From: Paraburkholderia phenazinium
GTDB taxonomy: Bacteria; Pseudomonadota; Gammaproteobacteria; Burkholderiales; Burkholderiaceae
Length of the DNA stretch: 64,000 nucleotides
Assembly: GCF_900100735.1 (NCBI RefSeq)
Contig: NZ_FNCJ01000009.1
Coordinates: forward strand, 186,001 to 250,000
Direction of reading: 5' to 3'
Below are positions 26,695-35,226 of this stretch, piece after piece. Position 1 is the first letter of the stretch; each line of letters opens with the position of its first letter. Position numbers and translations under genes: made by a program. The notes below the pieces were generated by a model. The model was not told where the DNA came from and made no database searches. It saw only the letters and a list, made by a program, of their open reading frames with translations.

Positions 26695-28209
26695 ATGCCG
26701 TCCCCCTCGCCTGCTGCGCCACGCATTGCCATCGTTGGGAGCGGATTCTCCGGTATTGGCATGGCGATCCGGCTCAAGCAGATGGGCCTCGACTCGTTCA
26801 CGATTTACGAGGCGGCGGGCGAAATCGGCGGCACGTGGCGGGACAACACCTATCCCGGCGCCGCGTGCGATGTGCCCTCGCATCTGTATTCGTTTTCCTT
26901 TGAGCCGAATCCGGGGTGGTCACGTTCGTTCGGTCTGCAGGCCGAAATTTTTGCCTACCTGAAGCACTGTATCCGCAAGTACGGACTCGAGCAGTTCGTG
27001 CGCTGCCATGCGCGCGTTGCATCCGCCAGCTTCGATGAAGCGCGTCAGGTGTGGCGGCTCGAGATCGAGCACGGCGACATGGCATGCACAGCCGCGGCTT
27101 CGTCGCCCCTCTCACGCGAGACGATCGAAGCCGATATCGTGATTGCCGCGAGCGGACCGCTGTCGCGTCCGGCCATGCCGCAAATCGCGGGACTCGAACG
27201 CTTTGCCGGCAAGCTGTTCCACTCGGCCCGCTGGGACCATGACTATCCGCTCGAAGGCAAGCGCGTCGCGGTGGTCGGCACGGGCGCGAGCGCCATCCAG
27301 TTCGTGCCGAAGATCCAGCCGCGCGTCGCCCAGCTCACGCTGTTCCAGCGCACGCCGCCATGGATCATGCCGAGGCCCGACAAACCGGTCGGCGCGCGAG
27401 CGCAGTGGTGCTTCAAGCACCTGCCGTTCACCCAGCGCCTCGTGCGCAGCGCGATCTACTGGCAACTCGAATCACGCGCCATCGGCTTCGTCGTCAATCC
27501 GAAGCTGACAAAGTATCCGATGAAGTTCGCCCTGAGCTATCTGGAGCGGCGCGTCAAAGACCCGGTGCTGCGCGCCAAGCTGACGCCGAACTACCGGCTT
27601 GGCTGCAAGCGCGTGCTGCTCTCCAGCGACTACTATCCGGCGCTCAGCCAGGCGAACGTAGAGGTGGTGACGAGCGCGATCCGCGAGATCGTCGCGGACG
27701 GCATCGTCACCGCAGACGGCGTGCATCACGCAGCCGACGCCATCATCTGCGGCACCGGCTTCCAGGTCAACGATGCCGGCGCACCGTTCGATGTCACCGG
27801 CGTAGACGGCGCGAACCTCAGCGCGCGCTGGCTGCGCGATGGGCCCGAGGCGTATCTGGGCACCAGCGTCGCCGGCTTTCCGAATTTTTTCATGATGGTC
27901 GGACCGAACACCGGTCTCGGCCACAACTCGATGATCTACATGATCGAGTCGCAGGTCCAATACATTGCCGATTGCCTGCGCGAGCTGCAGCGGCGCGGCG
28001 CCCGCACGATGAACCTGCGGCCGGATGTCCAGCAGGCGTTCAACGAGCGCCTGCAGCAGGACATGCGGCGCTCGGTGTGGATGAGCGGCTGCCATAGCTG
28101 GTACCAGACGAAGAGCGGCAAGGTCACCGCGATCTGGCCAGGCTTCACCTTTAGCTTCCGCAGGCGCACCCGCCGGGTGCGCGCCGACGAATACCGCTTC
28201 GCGCGCTGA
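26695..28209 (+). CDS. Flavin-binding Baeyer-Villiger-type monooxygenase
   Basis: The 504-residue protein has an FAD Rossmann motif GSGFSG (15-20), the GGTWRDNTYPGAACDVPSHLYS block, the BVMO fingerprint FAGKLFHSARWD (170-181; F-x-G-x3-H-x3-W-D) and an NADPH Rossmann motif GTGASA (195-200). These mark class B flavoprotein monooxygenases that insert oxygen next to a ketone. GGAG precedes the ATG at 26695. It is followed by an alpha/beta hydrolase gene 50 bp downstream, so the pair probably turns a ketone into an ester and then cleaves it. The substrate is unknown. Confidence 0.9.
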   Translation: MPSPSPAAPRIAIVGSGFSGIGMAIRLKQMGLDSFTIYEAAGEIGGTWRDNTYPGAACDVPSHLYSFSFEPNPGWSRSFGLQAEIFAYLKHCIRKYGLEQFVRCHARVASASFDEARQVWRLEIEHGDMACTAAASSPLSRETIEADIVIAASGPLSRPAMPQIAGLERFAGKLFHSARWDHDYPLEGKRVAVVGTGASAIQFVPKIQPRVAQLTLFQRTPPWIMPRPDKPVGARAQWCFKHLPFTQRLVRSAIYWQLESRAIGFVVNPKLTKYPMKFALSYLERRVKDPVLRAKLTPNYRLGCKRVLLSSDYYPALSQANVEVVTSAIREIVADGIVTADGVHHAADAIICGTGFQVNDAGAPFDVTGVDGANLSARWLRDGPEAYLGTSVAGFPNFFMMVGPNTGLGHNSMIYMIESQVQYIADCLRELQRRGARTMNLRPDVQQAFNERLQQDMRRSVWMSGCHSWYQTKSGKVTAIWPGFTFSFRRRTRRVRADEYRFAR

Positions 28210-28259
28210 GTCATGCGAGGCACGTGCGCTTTCGAACTCGAAAAATAAGGAAGGTAAGC

Positions 28260-29231
28260 ATGGCTAGCATCGACACCGCTCAACCCGCCCACAGCATCCC
28301 GCTGCCGCCCCGCTCGCTCGCCGCGCGCCTGGGCATTACCAGCGTGCCGCGCGACGCCCTGAGGAAGCGCCACACCCAGCACGGCTCGAAGTTCGTCAAG
28401 ATCATGGGCACGGACGTCCACTACGTCGAGGAAGGCAGCGGCGAGTTGCTGTTGATGATTCACGGCTTCGCGTCGTCGCTGCATACCTGGGACGGCATGG
28501 CCGAAGAACTGGCGCGCAACTACCGTGTGATCCGCCTCGACCTGCCGCCGTTCGGCGTAACCGGACCGCTGCGCACCACTTCGGGCGCAATCGAGACGAT
28601 GGACATGCCGACCTACCGGCGCTTTATCGATACCTTCGTGCAGGCGCTCGGCATCGGCCGCGCGACGCTGATCGGCAACTCGCTCGGCGGCCTGATCTCG
28701 TGGGACTACGCGGTGCGGCATCGCGATGCGGTCGAGCGGCTGGTGCTGATCGATTCGGCCGGTTTTCCGATGAAGCTGCCGATTTACATTGGCCTCTTCA
28801 ACAGCGCGCTGGTACGCATCAGCTCGCCGTGGTGGCTGCCCGAGCCAATCATCAAAAGCGCGGTGCGTAACGTGTATGGCGACCCGCGCAGGCTGGCCGC
28901 GCCCGTACTGCGACGCTATATCGAGTTCTTCCATGGCGAAGGCACGCGCGCAGCGATCGGCAAGATGGTGCCCACGCTCGATTTCGCCGATCTCGACACC
29001 GACGTGCTAAAGACACTGGACGTGCCGTCACTGGTATTGTGGGGCGCCAAGGACCGCTGGATTCCGCCCGCGCACGCAGCGGAGTTCGCGCAGCGCATTC
29101 CGGGCGCGCAGTCGGTGATGTACCCGGGGCTTGGCCATATCCCGATGGAGGAAGACCCCGCGCAAGTGCTGGACGACTTGCGGGCGTTTCTCGCCAGAGA
29201 CAGGGTGCGCGCCGGGCAGGTCTCGGCGTGA
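28260..29231 (+). CDS. Alpha/beta-hydrolase fold esterase
   Basis: The 323-residue protein shows the fold and triad: oxyanion HGF (69-71), nucleophile elbow GNSLGG (Ser141), acid WGAKDRWIPP (Asp265) and base GLGHIP (His293). AAGGAAGG precedes the ATG at 28260. It is co-directional with the monooxygenase and probably hydrolyses the ester or lactone that enzyme forms. No signal peptide is seen, so it acts in the cytoplasm. Confidence 0.88.
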   Translation: MASIDTAQPAHSIPLPPRSLAARLGITSVPRDALRKRHTQHGSKFVKIMGTDVHYVEEGSGELLLMIHGFASSLHTWDGMAEELARNYRVIRLDLPPFGVTGPLRTTSGAIETMDMPTYRRFIDTFVQALGIGRATLIGNSLGGLISWDYAVRHRDAVERLVLIDSAGFPMKLPIYIGLFNSALVRISSPWWLPEPIIKSAVRNVYGDPRRLAAPVLRRYIEFFHGEGTRAAIGKMVPTLDFADLDTDVLKTLDVPSLVLWGAKDRWIPPAHAAEFAQRIPGAQSVMYPGLGHIPMEEDPAQVLDDLRAFLARDRVRAGQVSA

Positions 29232-29626
29232 GGGTCATGCCCTGACGCGGATGCGCCTCTGCGGTCACCACTCTGCAGGCGCGCCTCTGCGGACGCGCGT
29301 GCCGGAAGGTACGCTCAGCCGCCGCCTCCTAGCAGGCGCAATAAATCCCACAGAAACTTGCACGCCAGCACAATCAGCTCCCACAGCTGGTAGAGCTGCT
29401 GCCAACCCGCGGCGCACGCAAAGGCTTGAATCATATTCTGTCGGTTGATGAGCGGTAGCGGTATGGGGTCGCTGGCGCCTATCGAGGAGCCGGCGCCGAG
29501 ACCTACATCATATCGACCTCGGGATACCCCGTATCAAGTCTTGGGCCGGTGTGCCGTCATTAGAGGGAGAAGACGCGGCATCCGTCCTGGATGACCGTGC
29601 GGACACGCGCCATCAAGGAGAGACTC
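29232..29626. other. Interval between hydrolase and chemoreceptor genes
   Basis: These 395 bp hold no large gene. A 39-codon reverse-strand frame (29315-29434) is listed separately. The remainder contains GC-rich direct repeats (GCGCCTCTGCGG at 29248-29259 and 29281-29292) and, at its end, the SD AAGGAGA for the chemoreceptor. Confidence 0.5.
29315..29434 (-). CDS. Candidate 39-residue hydrophobic small protein
   Basis: An ATG at 29434 opens a 39-codon frame ending TGA at 29315-29317. The product starts MIQAFACAAGWQQLYQLWEL and continues through IVLACKFLWDLLRLL to a GGGG end: a Trp-rich, probably membrane-inserting helix. Codon third positions are mostly C or G, as in neighbouring genes. No good SD precedes the ATG, which lowers confidence. 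It is too short for ordinary gene callers. Confidence 0.35.
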   Translation of the reverse strand: MIQAFACAAGWQQLYQLWELIVLACKFLWDLLRLLGGGG

Positions 29627-31030
29627 ATGACGCGCTTTAGTTTTCGCCGGGTGGGCCGGGCACCGTCGATCGTAGGCGACATTGCCGCGCAGGCGGGCAA
29701 GCTGGGCATTGAGATCTGCGACGTTTCGGGCCACGTCGAGGAAGTCGCGGCACGGGTACAGCATCAGGCGCAGGTGTGCCGCTCGCTGCGCGACACCGCG
29801 GCGCAGACGATAGCCGGCAATCGCCGGATAGCGACTGCCGCACGCGAGATGCGCGACGTCACGACCGAGGTGGCGAGCGGCGTGCAGGAATCGCAGCAGA
29901 CGCTGGAGGCGTCGCTGGCGGACATTCACGGCCTGGTCGAAGGCGTGACGGTGATCGAAGGCCACATAGGCGCGCTACGGACTGCGCTCGCGCACGTGAG
30001 CCGCGTATCCGAGGAAATCTCCCTGATTGCGCGACAGACACACCTGCTGGCGCTGAACGCGGCGATCGAAGCCGCGCGCGCCGGCGACTCCGGCAAGAGT
30101 TTCGCGGTGGTGGCGGCGGAAGTGAAGAACCTGTCGGCGAAGACGGCGCAGGCGACCGGGCAGATCGAGACCACCCTGGCGCAACTGACCCAGCAGACGG
30201 AACAACTGACGAACGAGGGCTCGGAGAACACGGCGCGAGCGCACCGGGTGCGGGAAGGCACGCGCAGGATTGGCGAGGTGGTGCATTCGACGGGAGAAGC
30301 GATTACGCAACTGAACGCCGAGGCGGGACAGATTGCGACGCTGACGGGCGAGATCGAGAGTCAGTGCACGGGGTTGGAAGCGCAGGTGCTGGAGATGGCG
30401 AGCGGCGTGGAGGATTCGAGCGAAAACTTCGTGCAGGCGAAGAACCGGCTGGGCAATTTGCTGGGGGTATCGGAGACGCTGATCGAACTGACTGCCGCTA
30501 CCGGCGTGGAGACGACGGATACGCGGTTTATCGAGGCGGTGCAGGAGACCGCAGCGAAGATCGGGAAGATTTTTGAGCGCGCTGTGGCGAGTGGCGAGTT
30601 AAGTCTGGCGGACTTGTTCGATCAGGCGTATGCGCCAATTGCGGGGACGAACCCGCCTCAGTTCATGACGAGGTTTACTGCGTTTACCGATCGGGTGTTG
30701 CCGGCTGTGCAGGAGCCATTGCTCGGGCTGGATCCGCGGGTGGCGTTTTGTGCCGCGGTCGATGCGCGGGGGTATTTGCCGACTCATAACAAGAAATTTT
30801 CTCAGCCGCAGCGCGATGATCCGGTTTGGAACGCGGCGAATTGCCGGAACCGGCGGGTGTTCGATGATCGGACCGGGTTGGCTGCTGCGAGCCATACGAA
30901 GCCGTTTTTGTTGCAGACTTATCGGCGGGATATGGGAGGTGGTCAATTTGTTCTTATGAAGGATGCTTCTGCGCCTGTTTTTGTTGGCGGGAGGCATTGG
31001 GGTGGGGTTCGGATGGGGTATAAGGTTTGA
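29627..31030 (+). CDS. Soluble methyl-accepting chemotaxis protein with C-terminal sensor domain
   Basis: The 467-residue receptor lacks a transmembrane helix. Residues of about 25-290 form the MCP coiled coil with the conserved hairpin tip (EEISLIARQTHLLALNAAIE, then AARAGDSGKSFAVVAAEVKN). A C-terminal domain (about 370-467) contains YLPTHNKKFSQPQRDDPVWN, NCRNRRVFDDRTGLAAA, YRRDMGG and GGRHWGGVRMGY, a Cache-like module known at the C-end of many Burkholderia MCPs. AAGGAGA precedes the ATG at 29627. The last 150 or so codons are richer in T-ending codons than the rest. Its stop codon lies inside the IS481 target duplication. Confidence 0.88.
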   Translation: MTRFSFRRVGRAPSIVGDIAAQAGKLGIEICDVSGHVEEVAARVQHQAQVCRSLRDTAAQTIAGNRRIATAAREMRDVTTEVASGVQESQQTLEASLADIHGLVEGVTVIEGHIGALRTALAHVSRVSEEISLIARQTHLLALNAAIEAARAGDSGKSFAVVAAEVKNLSAKTAQATGQIETTLAQLTQQTEQLTNEGSENTARAHRVREGTRRIGEVVHSTGEAITQLNAEAGQIATLTGEIESQCTGLEAQVLEMASGVEDSSENFVQAKNRLGNLLGVSETLIELTAATGVETTDTRFIEAVQETAAKIGKIFERAVASGELSLADLFDQAYAPIAGTNPPQFMTRFTAFTDRVLPAVQEPLLGLDPRVAFCAAVDARGYLPTHNKKFSQPQRDDPVWNAANCRNRRVFDDRTGLAAASHTKPFLLQTYRRDMGGGQFVLMKDASAPVFVGGRHWGGVRMGYKV

Positions 31031-31032
31031 TG
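31026..31032. repeat. IS481 target-site duplication, left copy
   Basis: TTTGATG here equals 32239-32245 on the other side of the insertion sequence. It contains the TGA stop (31028-31030) of the chemoreceptor gene, so insertion did not alter the protein. Confidence 0.85.
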
Positions 31033-31059
31033 TGTATTAGCCGGAACTCGATCTGACAG
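31033..31059. repeat. IS481 left terminal inverted repeat
   Basis: It begins TGTATTAGCC and ends with ATCTGACAG (31051-31059). Eighteen of 27 positions match the right end in inverse complement. Confidence 0.75.
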
Positions 31060-31086
31060 GTAGTCGGGCGGATAGAGTGAAAGCGG

Positions 31087-32124
31087 TCAATGAGGAATGA
31101 GTTTCTCCTTGGCGAGGTCAAGCGAATCGAGGAAGGTGCCCATGGGCGTCTTGCCATAACACCATCGTCCCTGATGCTCCCGTTCATTGTTGTACTGATC
31201 AAGCCACGCATCAAGATCAGTCTGCAAGGTGTTGATCGAATCGTAGATTTTCTTGCGGAAGGTGACACGGTAAAACTCATTGAGCATGGTCTTGTGCAGC
31301 CGCTCGACGATTCCGTTGGTTTGCGGCGACCGGGCCTTGGTGCGAGTGTGGTCGATGTTTTCAACGGCCAGATACAACTCGTATTCATGATGCTCGGGGT
31401 TGCCGCAAAATTCAGTGCCACGATCCGTCAGCACCCGCAACAGCGGAATGCCGAAGCTATCGAAGAACGGAACGACGCGGTCATTCAGCAGATCGGCCGC
31501 AGGTAACGGCGTTTTGCGATCGTACAGCTTGGCAAAAGCGACCTTCGAATAGGTATCGACGAATGTCTGTTGATAGACGCGGCCAACGCCCTTCAGGCTA
31601 CCGACATAGAACGTGTCCTGGGCGCCGCAGTAGCCCGGACATTCGGATTCGAACTCGCCGTGCTCTTCCTTCTCGCGCTTTGCGCGCTCCAGTGCGACCA
31701 GTTGCGATTCGGTCAGCACCAGCCCTTCCTGAGCTGATTTGGCTTCCAACGCCTTCAGGCGCTTGTTCATGGTCTCCAGGTCGTGGCGCAGCCAGATGCT
31801 ACGAACACCCTGTGGCGAGACCGACAGCGCGTGGCGCTTGAGGACTTCGTTGGAGATCCGGATCTGACCGTGGGCCGGCAATTCGAGGGCCAGTGCAACC
31901 ACGGCGGCCTCGACTTGTGGATCGACGCGGTTCTTGAGGAGCGGTCTGTGGTGGGATATCTCCTGCAACGCGGCTTCACCACCTCGATCGTACAGTTCCT
32001 TGAACCGGTAGAAGCTGTCGCGCGAGTAACCCATCACGCGACAGGCCTGGCTGACGTTTCCGAGCTGTCGGGCAAGCTCAAGCATGCCGACCTTGCCACG
32101 GATGACCTTCTGTTCCTGAGTCAT
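31087..32124 (-). CDS. IS481-family DDE transposase
   Basis: The 345-residue transposase has an N-terminal helix-turn-helix (LARQLGNVSQACRVMGYSRD) with a second helical DNA-binding part, and a C-terminal rve/RNase-H-like domain. The catalytic set is probably Asp170 (GAQDTFYVG), Asp234 (VLTDRGTEF) and Glu274 (TNGIVERLHKT). The ATG at 32124 begins MTQEQKVIRGKVG, the usual start of this family; a further in-frame start at 32154 is less likely. The gene is full length with no frameshift, so the element may still be mobile. Confidence 0.92.
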   Translation of the reverse strand: MTQEQKVIRGKVGMLELARQLGNVSQACRVMGYSRDSFYRFKELYDRGGEAALQEISHHRPLLKNRVDPQVEAAVVALALELPAHGQIRISNEVLKRHALSVSPQGVRSIWLRHDLETMNKRLKALEAKSAQEGLVLTESQLVALERAKREKEEHGEFESECPGYCGAQDTFYVGSLKGVGRVYQQTFVDTYSKVAFAKLYDRKTPLPAADLLNDRVVPFFDSFGIPLLRVLTDRGTEFCGNPEHHEYELYLAVENIDHTRTKARSPQTNGIVERLHKTMLNEFYRVTFRKKIYDSINTLQTDLDAWLDQYNNEREHQGRWCYGKTPMGTFLDSLDLAKEKLIPH

Positions 32125-32211
32125 GGCGGACTCCTTGCTGTTTGCGGCGCGCATTGCCGCTACGGGCTACGCCCTTCGCGCCACTGCGCGTCAGCATGAA
32201 AAAACCAACCA

Positions 32212-32238
32212 CTGTCAGATTTAGTCTAGTTCACTACA
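32212..32238. repeat. IS481 right terminal inverted repeat
   Basis: Read in reverse complement it starts TGTAGTGAAC and contains ATCTGACAG, matching the left end at 18 of 27 positions. Confidence 0.75.
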
Positions 32239-32245
32239 TTTGATG
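32239..32245. repeat. IS481 target-site duplication, right copy
   Basis: TTTGATG here matches 31026-31032. It is also the first seven bases of the bidirectional terminator dyad. Confidence 0.85.
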
Positions 32246-32287
32246 CTTTTTTGCCTGCGCGGCGCGCAGGCAAAAAAAAGCATCAAA
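32239..32287. terminator. Bidirectional terminator containing the potI stop codon
   Basis: The dyad consists of TTTGATGC, six T, GCCTGCGC, loop GGC, GCGCAGGC, eight A and GCATCAAA. The GC stem (32253-32260 with 32264-32271) has T tracts on both strands. The potI TGA is in the right outer arm. Before the IS inserted, the chemoreceptor TGA was in the mirror position of the left arm, so both convergent genes ended symmetrically in this structure. Confidence 0.85.
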
Positions 32288-33101
32288 CCGCCATAGCCAT
32301 CCTCTTCCTCTCACTACGCTGCATAAAATGGTTCCCAACAATAACCCCAACGGTAACAACAGCAATAAACAACGTAGCAAGCGCATTCATCTCAGGATTC
32401 AACCCTAACCGAACACGAGAAAACACAACCAGCGGCAAAGTAGTCGACCCAGGCCCCGACAAAAACGCAGACAGCACAAGATCGTCGATAGACAAAGTAA
32501 ACGACAAAAGCCACCCAGCAACAAGCGCCTGCGAAATCAACGGCAACGTAATAAAGAAGAATACCCGCAACGGCGTAGCCCCTAGATCAAGAGCCGCCTC
32601 CTCAAGCGATGGATGCAACTCCCGCACCCGCGACTGCACGATGATGGCCACATAAGAAATACACAGCATCACGTGCCCGATCCAGATCGTGAACACCCCA
32701 CGTCCAGCCGGCCAGCCGAGCCACTTCGCCATTTCAATGAACAGCAGCAGCAACGAGATCCCTTGAATCACTTCAGGTATCACCAGCGGCGCATTGATCA
32801 TCCCGGTATAAAGCGTAAAGCCCCGAAACCGCCCCATCCGCGCCAGCACAAACCCCGCCCATGTGCCAATAAACACCGACGCAAACGCCGTCATCAAGCC
32901 AATCCGCAACGACAACCACGCCGCCGCAATCAGCTCATCATCCTGCAACAGCGCGGCGTACCAGCGCGTCGAGAAATGCGTCCACACCGTCACCAGTTGC
33001 GATTCGTTGAACGAATACACCACCAGACTAACAATAGGGATATACAAAAACAGAAACCCAATCCCAAGCGCAATAATCTGCAAAATCCGGTTCGGCTTCA
33101 T
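32283..33101 (-). CDS. potI: Polyamine ABC transporter permease, PotI-type
   Basis: The 272-residue protein is a six-helix inner-membrane permease of the spermidine/putrescine type. It begins MKPNRILQIIALGIGFLFLY and carries the EAA loop ELHPSLEEAALDLGATPLRVFFFITLP for contact with the ATPase. The ATG at 33101 overlaps the potH stop by one base (TGATG). The last third uses more A/T-ending codons than the rest of the operon. It forms the pore with PotH for import of putrescine or a related polyamine. Confidence 0.9.
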   Translation of the reverse strand: MKPNRILQIIALGIGFLFLYIPIVSLVVYSFNESQLVTVWTHFSTRWYAALLQDDELIAAAWLSLRIGLMTAFASVFIGTWAGFVLARMGRFRGFTLYTGMINAPLVIPEVIQGISLLLLFIEMAKWLGWPAGRGVFTIWIGHVMLCISYVAIIVQSRVRELHPSLEEAALDLGATPLRVFFFITLPLISQALVAGWLLSFTLSIDDLVLSAFLSGPGSTTLPLVVFSRVRLGLNPEMNALATLFIAVVTVGVIVGNHFMQRSERKRMAMAV

Positions 33102-34030
33102 CAGCGTCGTTCCTCCAGCGCCTTCGCCTGCGAGTACTGGAACAACGCCATCGGCACCAGCAGCAGCAACACCATTGCACACGTCACAGCAGACGCCATC
33201 GGCCAGTCGGCATTGTCGAAAAACTCATTCCACATGACGCGGCCAATCATCAAGGTATTCGCTCCGCCCAGCAATTCAGGAATCACGTACTCCCCCACCG
33301 CCGGAATAAACACCAGCAGGCAGCCCGCAATGATCCCGTTCTTCGACAGCGGCAGCGTAATCTGCCAGAACGCCTTCCATGGCTTCGCGCCCAGGTCGTA
33401 TGCGGCTTCCAGCAGCGTGATGTCCATCTTCACCAGGTGCGCGTACAGCGGCATCACCAGGAACGGCAGGTACGAATACACCATGCCGATATAGACCGCG
33501 GTGTTGGTGTGATACAGCTCGATCGGCGTATGGATCAGCCCAATCGACATCAGGAAGTTGTTCAGCAAACCGTTGTTCTTGAGGATGCCGATCCACGCAT
33601 ACACGCGAATCAGGAACGACGTCCAGAACGGCAGCATCACCGCCATCATCAGGATGTTGCGGGTGGCCGGGTTCGAGCGCGCAATGTAGTACGCCATCGG
33701 GTAGCCGAGCAGCAGGCACAGCAGCGTCGACACCGCCGCCACCACCACCGAATTCACATAGGTCGCAAAGTACAGGCTGTCGGTCAGCAGGAACGCGTAG
33801 TGCGACAGGTCCAGTGCGATATGCAGCACGCCATCCTGGAAGCTGGTCAGCTCCGTGTATGGCGGAATGCCAAGCTGCAGATCGGCAAAGCTGATCTTCA
33901 CGACCAGCAGGAACGGCACAAGGAAAAACAGCAGCAGCCAGATGAACGGTCCGGCCACCACGGCGGTGCGGCCCGTCAGGCCGAAGCGCCGCACCGGCCA
34001 CGACGCAAATGAACTCAGCGTGCTCTTCAT
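33101..34030 (-). CDS. potH: Polyamine ABC transporter permease, PotH-type
   Basis: The 309-residue permease has a cytoplasmic N-terminus, six TM helices and an EAA motif (MDITLLEAAYDLGAKPWKAFWQITLP). FWTSFLIRVYAWIGILKNNG is characteristic of PotB/PotH. The ATG at 34030 overlaps the potG stop as ATGA, and its own stop overlaps the potI start. It pairs with PotI. Confidence 0.92.
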   Translation of the reverse strand: MKSTLSSFASWPVRRFGLTGRTAVVAGPFIWLLLFFLVPFLLVVKISFADLQLGIPPYTELTSFQDGVLHIALDLSHYAFLLTDSLYFATYVNSVVVAAVSTLLCLLLGYPMAYYIARSNPATRNILMMAVMLPFWTSFLIRVYAWIGILKNNGLLNNFLMSIGLIHTPIELYHTNTAVYIGMVYSYLPFLVMPLYAHLVKMDITLLEAAYDLGAKPWKAFWQITLPLSKNGIIAGCLLVFIPAVGEYVIPELLGGANTLMIGRVMWNEFFDNADWPMASAVTCAMVLLLLVPMALFQYSQAKALEERR

Positions 34031-35193
34031 GACGTCAGCACCACTCCCGCAGAAGCGCTCCAGCGCACATAGACTTCGTCGCCCCACGTCGGCGGATCGA
34101 TCTCGGAGAGCGCCAGACTCGTAACGTTCGCCACCACCATCTTGCCGCTGTCGAGCTTCACGTGATACAGCGAATAGCCGCCCATGTAGGCGATATTCGT
34201 CACGACGCCCTTGCCCCAGTTGTAAGAGCCCTCGGGCGGCTTGCGCGTCAGCGCGATGCGCTCGGGCCGCACCGAGATCGTCAGCGGCATGCCGAGCGGT
34301 CCGGTAATGCCGTGGCTCACGTAGAGGCGCACCGGCAGGTCGGCGGTCTCGATGAACACGTGATCGGGTTCGTCCTCGACCACCGTGCCGTCGAACAGAT
34401 TGGTCGAGCCGATGAATTCGGCTGAGAACCGGCTGTTCGGGTACTCGTACACCTCGTGCGGCGTGCCGAGCTGGATGATCTCACCCTCGCTCATCACCGC
34501 GAGGCGCCCGGCCATCGTCATCGCCTCTTCCTGATCGTGGGTCACCATGATGCAGGTGACGCCGACCTTGTCGAGAATGTTGACCAACTCGATCTGCGTG
34601 CGCTGGCGAATCTGCTTGTCGAGCGCGGACATCGGTTCGTCGAGCAGCAACAGCTTGGGCCGCTTGATCAGGCTGCGCGCGAGCGCCACTCGCTGCTGCT
34701 GGCCACCGGAGAGCTGATGCGGCTTGCGCTTGGCAAAGCGCCCCATTTGCACCAGCTCGAGCACCGCCTGCACGCGCTCCTTCAGTTCGGCCTTCGGCAC
34801 GCCTTCCTGCTTCAGGCCAAAGGCGACGTTCGCCTCGACCGTCATGTGCGGAAACAGCGCGTACGACTGGAACATCATGTTGACCGGCCGCCGATACGGC
34901 GGCATCTGCGCGAGGTCCTCGCCGTCGATCAGGATCTTGCCCGAGGTCACGCTCTCGAGACCCGCCAGCATCCGCAAGAGCGTCGACTTGCCGCAGCCGG
35001 AACTGCCCAGCAGCGCGAACAGTTCGCCCTTCTTCACCGACAGGTTCACCTGCTTGACCGCAACCGTCTCGCCGAACTTCTTGACGACATCGACGATCTG
35101 CACGAAGTTTTCCGCTGCGTCGTTCGCAACGGCATAGCTGCCCGGGGGCGGCGTGCCGGCCCCTGCCAGCGCACCCGACTGGTCACTGCTCAT
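34027..35193 (-). CDS. potG: Polyamine ABC transporter ATP-binding protein, PotG/PotA-type
   Basis: The 388-residue ATPase has Walker A GSSGCGKST, Q-loop FQSYALFPHM, signature LSGGQQQRVALARSL, Walker B LLLLDEPMSALD and the H-loop MVTHDQ. A C-terminal TOBE domain (about 300-388, including ISVRPERIAL) follows, as in PotA/PotG. It overlaps potH by 4 nt. It drives polyamine uptake. A hairpin terminator separates it from the binding-protein gene upstream. Confidence 0.93.
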   Translation of the reverse strand: MSSDQSGALAGAGTPPPGSYAVANDAAENFVQIVDVVKKFGETVAVKQVNLSVKKGELFALLGSSGCGKSTLLRMLAGLESVTSGKILIDGEDLAQMPPYRRPVNMMFQSYALFPHMTVEANVAFGLKQEGVPKAELKERVQAVLELVQMGRFAKRKPHQLSGGQQQRVALARSLIKRPKLLLLDEPMSALDKQIRQRTQIELVNILDKVGVTCIMVTHDQEEAMTMAGRLAVMSEGEIIQLGTPHEVYEYPNSRFSAEFIGSTNLFDGTVVEDEPDHVFIETADLPVRLYVSHGITGPLGMPLTISVRPERIALTRKPPEGSYNWGKGVVTNIAYMGGYSLYHVKLDSGKMVVANVTSLALSEIDPPTWGDEVYVRWSASAGVVLTS

Positions 35194-35226
35194 GATTTGC
35201 TACTTCACTCCCGCGTTTGACGAACA

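Larger units (their letters stand above)
31033..32238 (-). mobile_element. Intact IS481-family insertion sequence
   Basis: The element is 1206 bp. Its ends start TGTA and form imperfect inverted repeats of 27 bp with 18 matches (31033-31059 and 32212-32238), both containing ATCTGACAG. It is flanked by a perfect 7-bp duplication, TTTGATG. One undamaged transposase gene fills it. Intact ends, intact gene and identical flanks point to a recent insertion. Confidence 0.88.
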
